Assembly: GCA_949051815.1 (NCBI GenBank)
Contig: CARQVR010000005.1
Span: 1-64,000, forward strand
Reading direction: 5' to 3'
Length of the DNA: 64,000 bases
DNA from: an uncultured Lachnospiraceae bacterium
GTDB lineage: Bacteria > Bacillota > Clostridia > Lachnospirales > Lachnospiraceae
A program made the translations under genes and the position numbers. Below the pieces are notes generated by a model. That model saw only the letters and a program-made list of their open reading frames with translations, was not told the DNA's origin and did no database searches. Shown one piece after another: positions 42,873 through 51,626 of this stretch; the stretch's first letter is position 1, and every line of letters begins with the position of its first letter.

Positions 42873-45062
42873 TCACATGCTCTTCCTCTCCGCGATCTCC
42901 GCCATTTTTGCTTCGCTCAGGCGGGTGTCCCCGTGGACGCGGGAATAAGCGAGATACCCGTTCATGCGGTCAATCTTGGTCAGATTACGGCTTCCGCACA
43001 CGGGACATACGTCCATTTCAAGCTCCTGATGCCCGCAGTCGTCACAGTAAGCCAGAGAGAGATTCACACCCTCATAAAAGCCCATATCCATCGCCCTGCG
43101 GATCAATGTCTTGATGGCTTCGATATTATAGTCAATCGGATATTTCACATACTGGATCTTGCCGCCGTTAGCCATTTCCCAAAAACGATACTCCAGATCC
43201 TGCTTTTGTATGGGCGTGATGTCCTCCGTCACATGACAGTGGAAACTGTTGGACACATATTCCTTATCGGAAACGCCCTCCACAATGCCGTACTTGGCTC
43301 TGAACTGTTTCACCTGCAAGCCGCAGAGATTCTCCGCCGGCGTGCCGTATATCGCGTAGAGATGCCCGTCCGCTTCCTTGTACTCCGTAATTTTGTTATT
43401 GATATGTTCCAGCACCTCCAGCGCAAAAGCGCCGTCCTCCACAAGCGATTTGCCATTATAAAGCTCCTGCAGCTCGTTAAAGGCAGTGATGCCGAAGCTG
43501 GCCGTCGCCGACTTCAATATCGGCTTAATCTTATCGTGAAGCTGCAAATGGCCTCCCAGAAAACCGCCTTCACAATAGGCAAGCGGATTCGTGGACGCGC
43601 GCATCTCGCCGAGATAGGCATACGTCCTGATGTGAAGCTGGCGGATCAAATTCAGGTAATAGTCGAGCACTTCATAAAACTCCCTGCCCTCCTGTCTGGA
43701 TTTCGCCAGAATCATCGGCAGATGCAGGGACACCGCTCCCACATTAAACCTGCCTACAAAAATGGGGAAATCCTCCTCGTCCGCCGGGTGCATACCGCCC
43801 CTCTCGTACCACGGGGAAAGGAACGCGCGGCAGCCCATAGGGGAAATCACCTTGCCATACTGCTTATACATGCTGGCGATATAGCCTTTCCCAGTCAGAC
43901 TGAGCCAGTCGGGATACATGGTCTTCGCGGAACATTTTACGCCCGCCTCGAACACTTCCTCCAACTCCTTGCCCGGACCGTGCAGATTTTCATCATATAA
44001 AAATACAATCTTCGGGAAGAGCACCGGCTTTTTACATTCCTTCTTGCCCTGCCCCTTCCTGCGCACATTTAACATCTGGATGGTCGCAAGACGCGCAAAA
44101 CGCCCTGTACCGATTCCGGCAGTCACCGTGATGAACGGATAATCACCGCGGCTGCTTGCTACCGTATTAAACTTATACTCCCAGCCCTGGAAACCCTGCT
44201 CAAATTCCTTCCTGACATCCGCAAGCGCCTCCGCCTCCGCCGTCTCCGTATCGATTCCCAGCTTCTTATATTTCTCAATGTTTCTCTTGTAAGATTTCTC
44301 CGCGTAAGGCTCTAAAATCTTGTCCACCTCGGGCACTGTAAAACCGCCGTACTGCTGGCTCGCCGCGCTCAAAACGATATCTCCTATGACATCGAAAGCC
44401 ACATCCAGCGTCTTTGGCTCGTTGTACCAGATATTCCCCATCTCAAAGCCGCCGGAAAGCACCTCCGCCACATTGAAGAGACAGCAGTTCATGGTATCTC
44501 TTCTGGCGGACATGTCATGGACATAAATATACCCGTCCCGGCAGGCCTGAATTTCCTCTGTGGTCATAAAGAATTTCTGATAGAGTTCCTTGTTAAACTG
44601 ATTAAAGATCAGACTGCGCTTTGTAGAGACAAGAGCGCTGTCCGTATTAGCGTTCTCCTTGTCGCCGATATACATGATCGACTGGCTCTTCTTATATACG
44701 TCGTCCATCATGCGCACAAAATCCTGTTTATAATTACGGTAATCGCGATAGCTCTTCGCCACAATCGGCTTCACGTCCTCCAGCGCGCTCTCCACGATAT
44801 TGTGCATAATCTGAATGGGAATCTTCTCCTCATCCAGCTCATTCACCTTTTCGACAACCGTCTCGCAGATATGACGCTTCTCCTCCTCCGTAAACTTCGT
44901 GAGGGCGCGGTATGCGCTTTTCCCCACGGCGTCGATCACCTTCTGGACATTAAATGCCTCAAGGCTTCCGTCCTTCTTGATCACCTTCACGCCTTTTTCC
45001 GGCTGGTATTCAAGACCGTAATTCTCCCCTTCTGCATAATCTGACTCAAATTTACTACTCAT
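42873..45062 (-). CDS. nrdD: Anaerobic ribonucleoside-triphosphate reductase
   Basis: A 729-residue class III reductase that makes dNTPs without oxygen using a glycyl radical. An ATP-cone (about 15-105, KVIKKDGSLEAFNVQKVIDAVGKSAYRA) gives allosteric control. The barrel has the active-site Cys region. Near the C-terminus a zinc site C-x2-C...C-x2-C (CDDCGHQELEMDVCPVCG) precedes the radical Gly in NGYLAYSR. MSSKFESDY is chosen as the start, five bases after GGAGG; an ATG 16 codons earlier would run through the NrdR box region. It is preceded by a strong promoter with NrdR boxes. Confidence 0.95.
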   Translation of the reverse strand: MSSKFESDYAEGENYGLEYQPEKGVKVIKKDGSLEAFNVQKVIDAVGKSAYRALTKFTEEEKRHICETVVEKVNELDEEKIPIQIMHNIVESALEDVKPIVAKSYRDYRNYKQDFVRMMDDVYKKSQSIMYIGDKENANTDSALVSTKRSLIFNQFNKELYQKFFMTTEEIQACRDGYIYVHDMSARRDTMNCCLFNVAEVLSGGFEMGNIWYNEPKTLDVAFDVIGDIVLSAASQQYGGFTVPEVDKILEPYAEKSYKRNIEKYKKLGIDTETAEAEALADVRKEFEQGFQGWEYKFNTVASSRGDYPFITVTAGIGTGRFARLATIQMLNVRRKGQGKKECKKPVLFPKIVFLYDENLHGPGKELEEVFEAGVKCSAKTMYPDWLSLTGKGYIASMYKQYGKVISPMGCRAFLSPWYERGGMHPADEEDFPIFVGRFNVGAVSLHLPMILAKSRQEGREFYEVLDYYLNLIRQLHIRTYAYLGEMRASTNPLAYCEGGFLGGHLQLHDKIKPILKSATASFGITAFNELQELYNGKSLVEDGAFALEVLEHINNKITEYKEADGHLYAIYGTPAENLCGLQVKQFRAKYGIVEGVSDKEYVSNSFHCHVTEDITPIQKQDLEYRFWEMANGGKIQYVKYPIDYNIEAIKTLIRRAMDMGFYEGVNLSLAYCDDCGHQELEMDVCPVCGSRNLTKIDRMNGYLAYSRVHGDTRLSEAKMAEIAERKSM

Positions 45063-45106
45063 ACGCCCCTCCGTATCTTTATCACGCCGCAATTTTGCGG
45101 TATTTC

Positions 45107-45122
45107 CCACAAAATATAGTGC
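45107..45122. promoter_or_regulatory. NrdR box 1
   Basis: CCACAAAATATAGTGC fits the NrdR consensus ACACWATATATWGTGT at 13 of 16 positions. Confidence 0.7.
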
Positions 45123-45136
45123 CAGTTAACATAACA

Positions 45137-45152
45137 GCACAAGATATTGCGG
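45137..45152. promoter_or_regulatory. NrdR box 2
   Basis: GCACAAGATATTGCGG fits the core CWATATATWG at 9 of 10. It is 30 bp from box 1, about three helix turns, and begins right at the expected transcription start, a repressing position. Confidence 0.65.
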
Positions 45153-45161
45153 TTTAGGATT

Positions 45162-45190
45162 AGTATACGGTAATAAACATGTTATGTCAA
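45162..45190 (-). promoter_or_regulatory. Sigma-A promoter of nrdDG-dut
   Basis: On the minus strand TTGACA (45185-45190), 17-bp spacer, TATACT (45162-45167): a consensus -35 and near-consensus -10 directly upstream of the NrdR boxes. Confidence 0.85.
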
Positions 45191-45214
45191 TGAAAACGCC
45201 CTTGAAAAAATAAC

Positions 45215-45234
45215 AAAAAGGGATATACCTTTTT
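45215..45234 (-). terminator. Intrinsic terminator of the WYL gene
   Basis: AAAAAGG and CCTTTTT arms around a short loop, 20 bp after the stop codon. The arms supply the T-run on either strand. Confidence 0.65.
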
Positions 45235-45254
45235 GTGACATATCCCAAGACCGC

Positions 45255-46259
45255 TCAATCCGCCTGTTTTTCCCCATACGATGCAAGCGTTTCTTTCAAA
45301 TGCTGTCTGTATGCGTCCGCTACAGATTCCGGCGCCAGAATCTTCGCTCCCGCGCCAAGCCCCGTCATCCACCCGAAAAACTGTCCGCTGACCGCCACCT
45401 GCACCCTGACGGAAAAGTGCGCCTCATCCCGGATGCGGATCGCCGCCTCCCTGCCGAAACGATCCATCACCACACCGATCAGACTGTTTTCAAACAGCAG
45501 GGTGACAGCCTCCTCTCTGCCGCCGAACATACCGAAGGTCTTGTTGGCGTAATCCGCAATATCGAAACGATCAAAAAGCGCTGCCCCCTCCCGCTTCCTG
45601 TCCAGCACCTGAATCTTAGCCATCTTGTCCACCCGGAAATGCTTGATCTTGTCCTCCTCGCTGTCATGGGCGATCAGATAATAGTACTCGTCCTTGCAGG
45701 TGAGCGCCCACGGACTTGCCTGATAAGGTTTTCCGTCCCTGCGCGGCACAAGCTCCCTTTGCAGATTCCACTCAAGATATTGAAAAGAAATCTGCCTGTT
45801 TCCCTGAATCGCTCTGTGGATATCGTCCACCACATAGTAAATGCTCTCGTTCGCCGTCTTAATGCGGTTTGCCACATAGACCTGTCTCTGTAACTGTCCG
45901 GCCTCCGCTTTCGAGGCCAGCTTCTCAATCTTGGAGATCAGCTCTCTTGACTTATTAGCCGTCAGAAAACGGGACGCCTGCACCGTCTCCACCAGAAGTT
46001 TTAACTCCGCCAGCTCAAAATCCCGTCCGGCCAGATAATAACCGCCCCCCGTCTTTGCTTTCACAAGCACGATATCATATCCGAAGTCAGTCAACTGGGC
46101 GATATCGTCATAGATGCTCTTGCGCTCCGCCTTCACGTCATAAGCCGCAAGCGCGTCAATAAGCGCCTGCGCGCTCAGACAGTGCTCCTCGTCCGACTGC
46201 TCTGTCAATATCTTAAGTAGATATAATAATTTCTGCTTCTGTTTCGCCGATCTCGCCAT
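45255..46259 (-). CDS. WYL-domain transcriptional regulator (YafY type)
   Basis: A 334-residue protein. Residues 5-70 are a helix-turn-helix of the DeoR/HTH_11 type (KQKLLYLLKILTEQSDEEHCLSAQALIDAL...ERKSIYDDIAQL), and about 145-310 form a WYL domain (YLEWNLQRELVPRRDGKPYQASPWALTCKDEYYYLIAHD), which binds small ligands or nucleic acid. A C-terminal wing follows. I start at MARSAKQK, 8 bases after GGGG. Upstream residues in the longer frame overlap the small membrane gene. The target is unknown. Confidence 0.85.
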   Translation of the reverse strand: MARSAKQKQKLLYLLKILTEQSDEEHCLSAQALIDALAAYDVKAERKSIYDDIAQLTDFGYDIVLVKAKTGGGYYLAGRDFELAELKLLVETVQASRFLTANKSRELISKIEKLASKAEAGQLQRQVYVANRIKTANESIYYVVDDIHRAIQGNRQISFQYLEWNLQRELVPRRDGKPYQASPWALTCKDEYYYLIAHDSEEDKIKHFRVDKMAKIQVLDRKREGAALFDRFDIADYANKTFGMFGGREEAVTLLFENSLIGVVMDRFGREAAIRIRDEAHFSVRVQVAVSGQFFGWMTGLGAGAKILAPESVADAYRQHLKETLASYGEKQAD

Positions 46260-46282
46260 AACCCTGACCCCATGATACAAGA

Positions 46283-46308
46283 AAGGGCGTTCATCCGAGA
46301 ACACCCTT
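46283..46308 (-). terminator. Possible terminator of the small membrane protein gene
   Basis: On the minus strand AAGGGTGTTC pairs with GAACGCCCTT (one G-U) but is followed only by TCTTG, so termination may be partial. Confidence 0.45.
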
Positions 46309-46341
46309 CCGTTTTCTTTCTGCCTGAATACCTCATCCAGC

Positions 46342-46518
46342 CTATGCCGTTGTACTCCCGTCCGCCGCATCCGCCTGCGTCTCCAAAGCCGCCTTCGCGT
46401 CCTTACTCTTTCTCCACTTCACGCCGATCACACACGCCACAATCACCAGTGCAACAATCAGCACAAACAGAATCAGATACGATAAAAACGAGTTTACAAA
46501 TAAAATCAGATTTGTCAT
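46342..46518 (-). CDS. Small single-span membrane protein
   Basis: A 58-residue protein starting MTNLILFVNS. One long hydrophobic segment (about 3-33) is followed by a basic WRKSKDAK and an acidic tail. A longer in-frame start (MEKAVSD) lacks support; GGGAAG lies right before this ATG. It sits between rnhA and the WYL gene. No family is recognised, and its function is unknown. Confidence 0.55.
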   Translation of the reverse strand: MTNLILFVNSFLSYLILFVLIVALVIVACVIGVKWRKSKDAKAALETQADAADGSTTA

Positions 46519-46617
46519 CTTCCCACATCCTTTTCTTTCCGAATTGCTTCGCTTCCGACGAATGAATCTGTCCGAAACCGCTTTCTCCAATTACACTCAC
46601 TGATATGATACCACCAA

Positions 46618-47088
46618 TCAGAAGGTGTCGTCAAGCAGTTCCGTACCGTCCGCCGCCGTGGTGGCGAGCCTGTCGCACCTCTCGTTCTCCGGGTGCCCGT
46701 CATGTCCTTTTACCCACTGGAAGGTGACACGGTGCGGCTCCTTGGCCCGAAGCAGACGTTCCCACAAATCTACATTCTTGACCGGCTTGTTGCCCGCTGT
46801 TTTCCACCCCTTTTTCAGCCATCCCTCAATCCAGTGTTTGTTAAAGGCATCCGTCACATATCTGGAGTCGGAGATCAGCAGCACCTCGCACGGTTTTGTG
46901 AGCGCCTCCAGCCCCACAATCACCGCCATCAGCTCCATACGGTTGTTCGTTGTCTTCTTGTACCCTGCAAAATACTCCCGCTCGTGCAGCGTGCCCCTGC
47001 TGTCAATATACTGCAGCACCGTGCCGTATCCGCCCGGTCCCTCCGGGTTTCCGCGCGCCGCGCCGTCCGTATAGATGGTTACCTTCAT
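46618..47088 (-). CDS. rnhA: Ribonuclease HI
   Basis: A 156-residue enzyme that degrades RNA in RNA-DNA hybrids. The four acidic catalytic residues are visible: Asp in IYTDGAARGNP, Glu in NRMELMAV, Asp in ISDSRYV and Asp in NERCDRLAT. The basic protrusion (KHWIEGWLKKGWK) is present. I start at MKVTIYTDG, where AAAGGA is suitably spaced; the longer frame adds a tail with no homology. Confidence 0.95.
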   Translation of the reverse strand: MKVTIYTDGAARGNPEGPGGYGTVLQYIDSRGTLHEREYFAGYKKTTNNRMELMAVIVGLEALTKPCEVLLISDSRYVTDAFNKHWIEGWLKKGWKTAGNKPVKNVDLWERLLRAKEPHRVTFQWVKGHDGHPENERCDRLATTAADGTELLDDTF

Positions 47089-47175
47089 ATCCGGTTCCTT
47101 TCCACTATTCCATATCTGCACTACGGCAGTGCCCATCCACTGACCGGCCGCCGTACTGTTCATTGCCCGCCCATA

Positions 47176-48861
47176 TCACTTCCAGTTTCCGTCCCGCAAA
47201 AACCGCTCCGCCATCGCCTCTGCCCCGGCGGTGATGCGCTCATCATACTTTAACATACGCAGAAGCGCAATGGCGTTTCTGGTGGACGCAGGCCCCTCCA
47301 TCAACTTATAGGGGAAATAAATATCATTCTCCTCAATCCGCTCCTCAAAGTGGTAATTGTCATACTCCTGTGCCAAAAGTTTCGTCAGCTCCACATCGTG
47401 GGTCGCCGCGAAACAGAGCGCGCGTCCCGACGCCAGTTTTTTCATAATCTGCGTGGAAGCCGCAATGCGCTCCACTGTGTTGGTGCCCCGCAGCACCTCG
47501 TCCACAAAGCAGAGCACAGGGCGCACTTCCTCCCGCTCTGCCTGATCCAGAATCCGCTTGATGGACTTGATCTCTACCATATAATAGCTGTCACCGCCCG
47601 CCAGGTCATCCCGCAGGGACATGGAAGAATAAATGCGGTAAAAAGGCGCTTCGTAGGCCGTGGCCGCACAGGTATGCACTGTCTGCGCAAGCTGCGCATT
47701 CACGGCCACCGCCCGCAGAAAAGTCGACTTCCCCGAAGCATTGGAGCCGGTCAGCAGTACACCCTTTTTGACACACAAATTGTTCTGTACAGCCTCACGC
47801 AGCAACGGATGATACAGCCCCTGCGCGCGCAGAAAACGACTGTTGTCCGCCTCCATCCGCAGCTTAGGCACACAAAATCCCTGTTCCAGACTTTTCCGGA
47901 AAGACCCGACAGCCACCGCGCACTCCAGCTCTCCCGTTACGGTAATCAGCCGGTCTGCCTCTCCCATATGTTTTTGCAGATCATGCAGCGCCTTGTTGAA
48001 GCGGATCAGATCCATATAAAGCAGCATCCGCAGATAGTCTAAGAGAACTTCCAGCGGATTGCCGCCCGCCTGTCTGGCGCCGGAAACAAGATACGAGCTC
48101 TTCATAAATCCCCGCAGGCGTTTACAGGCTTCCCTGACTGCCGTAAGCTCTTCCTCAATCCCGCCAATCTGCGCTTTTCCAAGCTCCTCCCCGCCTTTTA
48201 AAAGTCTTCTCACATAGGCGAAGCTGGTGATGTACGGCTCAATCTGCCGGTATTCCTTAAAATAATCAATCAGGTTATGACACAACACACCGAACAGGCA
48301 GACAAGCCCTGCCGGCAGGGAAAAAAACATACCGCCTATGCTCACAAGCACAAGGAAATCCCAGAAAAAATACCTGCCGCTTTTCCGCTCCCCCAAAAGG
48401 TCAAGATGGTCCAGATATTCATAGATGGAATGCCGTCCCGTCCGCCCAAGCTGATAAAAGACTCTCTGGAGCCTGTGCCGTTCTTCCTCCCGCTCCATGA
48501 AATACATAATCCGCTGTTCCATCTTCTCAAGCTCATCCGCATCCGCCGGGGTTCTCAGCCTGTAATACAGATACTCGTCGCCCGCCGCCGAAAGACAGGT
48601 GTTCATCCGCTGATAAACCGCATCCATATACAGGTCGTTCCATGTAATATCATCGATTTGCTCTTCCTTTGGGTGCTTCTGATAATACATGCTGATATGG
48701 GCAAGCTCCTCCGCCCCGTAAGTCCTCTCCGGCGGCGTGCCGTAATCTTTATAAATCTGCTGCAGTTTCCGTTCCAGAAACCGCCTGCTGTCCACATACT
48801 CCTTTGTCATCAACAGTACGATGGCAAGCAGAATCAGGCATATAAAAATAAATGCGTCCAT
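47176..48861 (-). CDS. Membrane-anchored MutS-like ATPase
   Basis: A 561-residue protein. One hydrophobic segment is at the N-terminus (2-20) and a pair at about 170-205. Residues 350-555 form a MutS domain V ATPase: Walker A GSNASGKST near 372, Walker B LCFVDEVLRGTNT, and the signature region with the conserved His in FAATHDVELT. The mismatch-recognition and connector domains of MutS are missing, so it is not a mismatch repair MutS. Membrane-bound MutS relatives of this sort are common in Firmicutes; their function is not known to me. It follows the deaminase gene by 2 bp. Confidence 0.8.
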   Translation of the reverse strand: MDAFIFICLILLAIVLLMTKEYVDSRRFLERKLQQIYKDYGTPPERTYGAEELAHISMYYQKHPKEEQIDDITWNDLYMDAVYQRMNTCLSAAGDEYLYYRLRTPADADELEKMEQRIMYFMEREEERHRLQRVFYQLGRTGRHSIYEYLDHLDLLGERKSGRYFFWDFLVLVSIGGMFFSLPAGLVCLFGVLCHNLIDYFKEYRQIEPYITSFAYVRRLLKGGEELGKAQIGGIEEELTAVREACKRLRGFMKSSYLVSGARQAGGNPLEVLLDYLRMLLYMDLIRFNKALHDLQKHMGEADRLITVTGELECAVAVGSFRKSLEQGFCVPKLRMEADNSRFLRAQGLYHPLLREAVQNNLCVKKGVLLTGSNASGKSTFLRAVAVNAQLAQTVHTCAATAYEAPFYRIYSSMSLRDDLAGGDSYYMVEIKSIKRILDQAEREEVRPVLCFVDEVLRGTNTVERIAASTQIMKKLASGRALCFAATHDVELTKLLAQEYDNYHFEERIEENDIYFPYKLMEGPASTRNAIALLRMLKYDERITAGAEAMAERFLRDGNWK

Positions 48862-48863
48862 AT

Positions 48864-50168
48864 TTACCTGAGATTATCTATAATCTCATTTGCCTTTCTG
48901 TAGATTTCCTCCTCATCTGTCTCTTTCGCAAACTGCCCGTTCTCATACAAAATCCGTCCGCGGATCATGGTCATTTTCACATTCTGCTTGCTGCCGCTGT
49001 AGACCAGATTTTTCGGAATGTTATTAAGAGGCTGCATATTGGGCCGGTGCAGATCAATCATAATCAAATCCGCCTGTTTTCCCGCCGCAAGTACATCCGC
49101 ATCTGACAGATGCATGGCCTTTGCGCCGTTCACCGTGGCCATTTTCAAAACCTCCAGCGCATCCACGGCCGCCGCGTCGCATTCCCGCAGCTTGGCAAGC
49201 CCGGTGACAAGAAACATTTCCCGGAACATGTCAAGACAGTTGTTGCTGGCAGGGCCGTCCGTGCCGATGGCCACATTGATCCCCCGTTTTAAAAACGCCG
49301 AAACCGGCGCGATGCCGCTGGCAAGCTTGGTGTTTGATCCGGGGTTCGTGACAACACTCATTCCCCGCTTCGCGAAGATATCCATGTCCTCCCCGTCCAC
49401 CCATACACAGTGGTAGCCGCCCCCGCCGTAGTCAAACATGCCAAGGGAATCCAACAGTTTTACCGGGGACATGCCATAACGTTCCTTACAGCCCTCCACT
49501 TCCGCTTTCGTCTCGGAAAGGTGCGTGAACACCGGCGCCTGATACTTGTGCGCCATGGCCGCCACCTGTTCCAAAAGCGCCCTTGAACAGGTATATTCCG
49601 CATGAAAGCCGATAAAGTAAGAGTGCAGGGGATCTAACGCATTCAGCGCATGATACCGCTCCTCCATCTGTTTCAGGGACTGCTCAAAGCCATCCTGTCC
49701 GCTGGCGCCGCTGACCTGCACACAGCGCATCCCCATTTCCACACAGGCCTTCGCCGTTGCTTCCGGGTCCAGATACATATCGAAAATGGACGTGATGCCG
49801 CTGCTCAGATATTCCAGCACAGCAAGTTTTGTGAGATGATAAATCATCTCCCCGTCCAGTTTGTCCTCCATCGGAAACACCTGTTTCGTCAGCCAGTCCA
49901 GCAAAGGCAGATCATCCGCATAGGAGCGCAGAAACGTCATGGCGGAATGGGTGTGGGCATTTTTAAAGCCCGGCATCAAAAGGTTCCCTCTGCAGTCGAT
50001 CTCCCGATCCCATAAAACAGGCTCTGTGGAAAGGGACTGGCAGATCGCCGCCGCGTCACCGCCCTCCCCCACATAAACGATTTTGTCATCCTGAACCCAG
50101 AGCTCACCCTCGATGAGATCCGTGGTTTCCATCGTCAGAATCTTTGCATTGTAAAATCTGTAATTCAT
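48864..50168 (-). CDS. SAH/MTA deaminase-type amidohydrolase
   Basis: A 434-residue metal-dependent amidohydrolase. The metal ligands are HTH in FKNAHTHSAMT, His in FHAEYT, the Glu region in THLSETKAEVE, His in GGYHCVWVD and Asp in IGTDGPASNN. This pattern is that of S-adenosylhomocysteine/5-methylthioadenosine deaminases. The neighbouring purine nucleoside phosphorylase and cytidine deaminase fit a salvage pathway. The exact substrate (SAH, MTA, adenosine or an atrazine-like compound) is not fixed by sequence. Confidence 0.85.
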   Translation of the reverse strand: MNYRFYNAKILTMETTDLIEGELWVQDDKIVYVGEGGDAAAICQSLSTEPVLWDREIDCRGNLLMPGFKNAHTHSAMTFLRSYADDLPLLDWLTKQVFPMEDKLDGEMIYHLTKLAVLEYLSSGITSIFDMYLDPEATAKACVEMGMRCVQVSGASGQDGFEQSLKQMEERYHALNALDPLHSYFIGFHAEYTCSRALLEQVAAMAHKYQAPVFTHLSETKAEVEGCKERYGMSPVKLLDSLGMFDYGGGGYHCVWVDGEDMDIFAKRGMSVVTNPGSNTKLASGIAPVSAFLKRGINVAIGTDGPASNNCLDMFREMFLVTGLAKLRECDAAAVDALEVLKMATVNGAKAMHLSDADVLAAGKQADLIMIDLHRPNMQPLNNIPKNLVYSGSKQNVKMTMIRGRILYENGQFAKETDEEEIYRKANEIIDNLR

Positions 50169-50241
50169 CGCTTAACCCTTTCTGTATTCTGTTTCTCATG
50201 CAGCTCCCGCCACAGACATTTTCCCAAGCTGTCCGGTGTCA

Positions 50242-50682
50242 TCACGCAAGGTTCTCCGGTCCGAAGCCCTCCGGAAGAAGCTCCGCCAGCGTCATAACAC
50301 GGTAGTCCTCCTCCGACTTCGCCACAATAATCTGAAAGCGCTCCGGCTCGCAAAACTCCATCATCACCTGCCGGCACACACCGCACGGATAAGCGTACTG
50401 CGTCAGCGTCTCTCCCTCCGGGCTTCCCACAATGGCTATCGCCAGAAACTCCCGTATGCCCTCGCTGACCGCCTTAAAAAAGGCCGTCCGTTCGGCGCAG
50501 TTGCTCGGCCCGTAAGCCGCATTTTCAATATTACAGCCCGTGATAATCTGTCCGTCCTCGGCAAGCAGTGCAGCTCCCACCTGATAATGGGAATAAGGCG
50601 AGTAGGATTTCCTTCTCGCCTCTATCGCCGCCGCAGCCAGATCACGTATCTTTTCTCCTGTAAGCTCCATATCCCCTGCCAT
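50242..50682 (-). CDS. cdd: Cytidine deaminase
   Basis: A 146-residue enzyme that converts cytidine and deoxycytidine to uridine forms. The zinc site is complete: Cys in NCAERTAFF with the catalytic Glu, and PCGVCRQ. The YSPYSHYQVGAALL motif is typical. GGGAG lies four bases before the first ATG; an internal ATG four codons later is an alternative. It lies 47 bp downstream of the PNP gene. Confidence 0.95.
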   Translation of the reverse strand: MAGDMELTGEKIRDLAAAAIEARRKSYSPYSHYQVGAALLAEDGQIITGCNIENAAYGPSNCAERTAFFKAVSEGIREFLAIAIVGSPEGETLTQYAYPCGVCRQVMMEFCEPERFQIIVAKSEEDYRVMTLAELLPEGFGPENLA

Positions 50683-50729
50683 GGCACTCCCTTTTCCAAT
50701 CTGTGAATCAGATAGCCGTCACATATCCC

Positions 50730-51563
50730 TTAAATAAACGCTTTAAATTTCGAGACAGACTCCACCAAAAGTTTCTCGAATCTGGGCGCAACCGCGTTAG
50801 CCGCTTCCTGCACTTCCTCATGTGTCAGGGGCGCGCTGTTCATGCCTGCCGCCAGATTGCTGACACAGGACACACCGCAGATCTTCATGCCCATATGGTT
50901 CGCCGCAATCGCCTCCACAACGGTGCTCATGCCGACTGCGCTGGCTCCCAGCTTGTGAAGCATCTGAATCTCAGCGGGCGACTCGAACGAAGGCCCTGTG
51001 AGCTGTGCGTAAATGCCCTCAAACAATTCAATGTCATTCTCTTTTGCCGTCTCTTTAATGATTGCCTGTAAATCCTCATCGTAGACATGGGACATATCCG
51101 GAAATCTGGTGCCAAGCTCTTCGATATTCGCCCCGATCAGCGGATTCGGGGCAAAAAGGGAAATATGATCCTGAATCAGCATCAGACTGCCCGCATGAAA
51201 TGCCGGATTAATTCCGCCGGAAGCATTCGTCAAAAAAAGCACTTTCGCGCCCATCATTTTCATCAGGCGGGTGGGCAGCACCACATCCGTGATCGGATAT
51301 CCCTCATAGTAATGAACGCGCCCCTGCATCAGGACAACGGGCACTTCACTGATATAGCCGAAGATGAATTTCCCGGCATGTCCCGGCACAGTGGATACGG
51401 GAAAGCCCTCAATCTCATGATAGGGAAGCTCCGCCTTCACATCCACCACCTTCGCAAAATTTCCAAGGCCGGAGCCGAGAACAACCGCCACCTTCGGCTC
51501 GAAGTCAATTTTCGATTTATAGCAGTCGTAACATTTTAAGAGTTTATCATATACTGGATTCAT
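50730..51563 (-). CDS. Purine-nucleoside phosphorylase
   Basis: A 277-residue trimeric-type PNP that splits inosine and guanosine with phosphate. It has VVLGSGLGNFA, the phosphate-binding GRVHYYEGY, LTNASGGINP with the catalytic Asn, and GPSFESPAEI with the purine-binding Glu region. I start at MNPVYDK, with AGGCGG upstream; the longer frame runs into the promoter. It begins the salvage operon down to rnhA. Confidence 0.95.
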   Translation of the reverse strand: MNPVYDKLLKCYDCYKSKIDFEPKVAVVLGSGLGNFAKVVDVKAELPYHEIEGFPVSTVPGHAGKFIFGYISEVPVVLMQGRVHYYEGYPITDVVLPTRLMKMMGAKVLFLTNASGGINPAFHAGSLMLIQDHISLFAPNPLIGANIEELGTRFPDMSHVYDEDLQAIIKETAKENDIELFEGIYAQLTGPSFESPAEIQMLHKLGASAVGMSTVVEAIAANHMGMKICGVSCVSNLAAGMNSAPLTHEEVQEAANAVAPRFEKLLVESVSKFKAFI

Positions 51564-51589
51564 ATACTTACCGCCTTTCTTTTTTATGG

Positions 51590-51620
51590 TAAGTATATCA
51601 CACTCTCTCCCATTTGACAT
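51590..51620 (-). promoter_or_regulatory. Possible promoter of the salvage operon
   Basis: On the minus strand TGTCAA, a 16-bp spacer and TATACT with an upstream TGTGA (extended -10 like) lie about 30 bp before the PNP start, overlapping the end of the XRE-methyltransferase gene region. Confidence 0.5.
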
Positions 51621-51626
51621 CCATTA

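Noticed and set aside
42537..44000. 487-codon plus-strand frame across nrdG, the repeats and nrdD
   Set aside because: It runs antisense through conserved NrdD and NrdG regions and translates the 80-bp repeats twice. It is a chance frame.
50165..50386. 73-codon minus-strand frame overlapping the cytidine deaminase end
   Set aside because: Alternate frame of cdd with low-complexity Gly-rich translation and no start signal.
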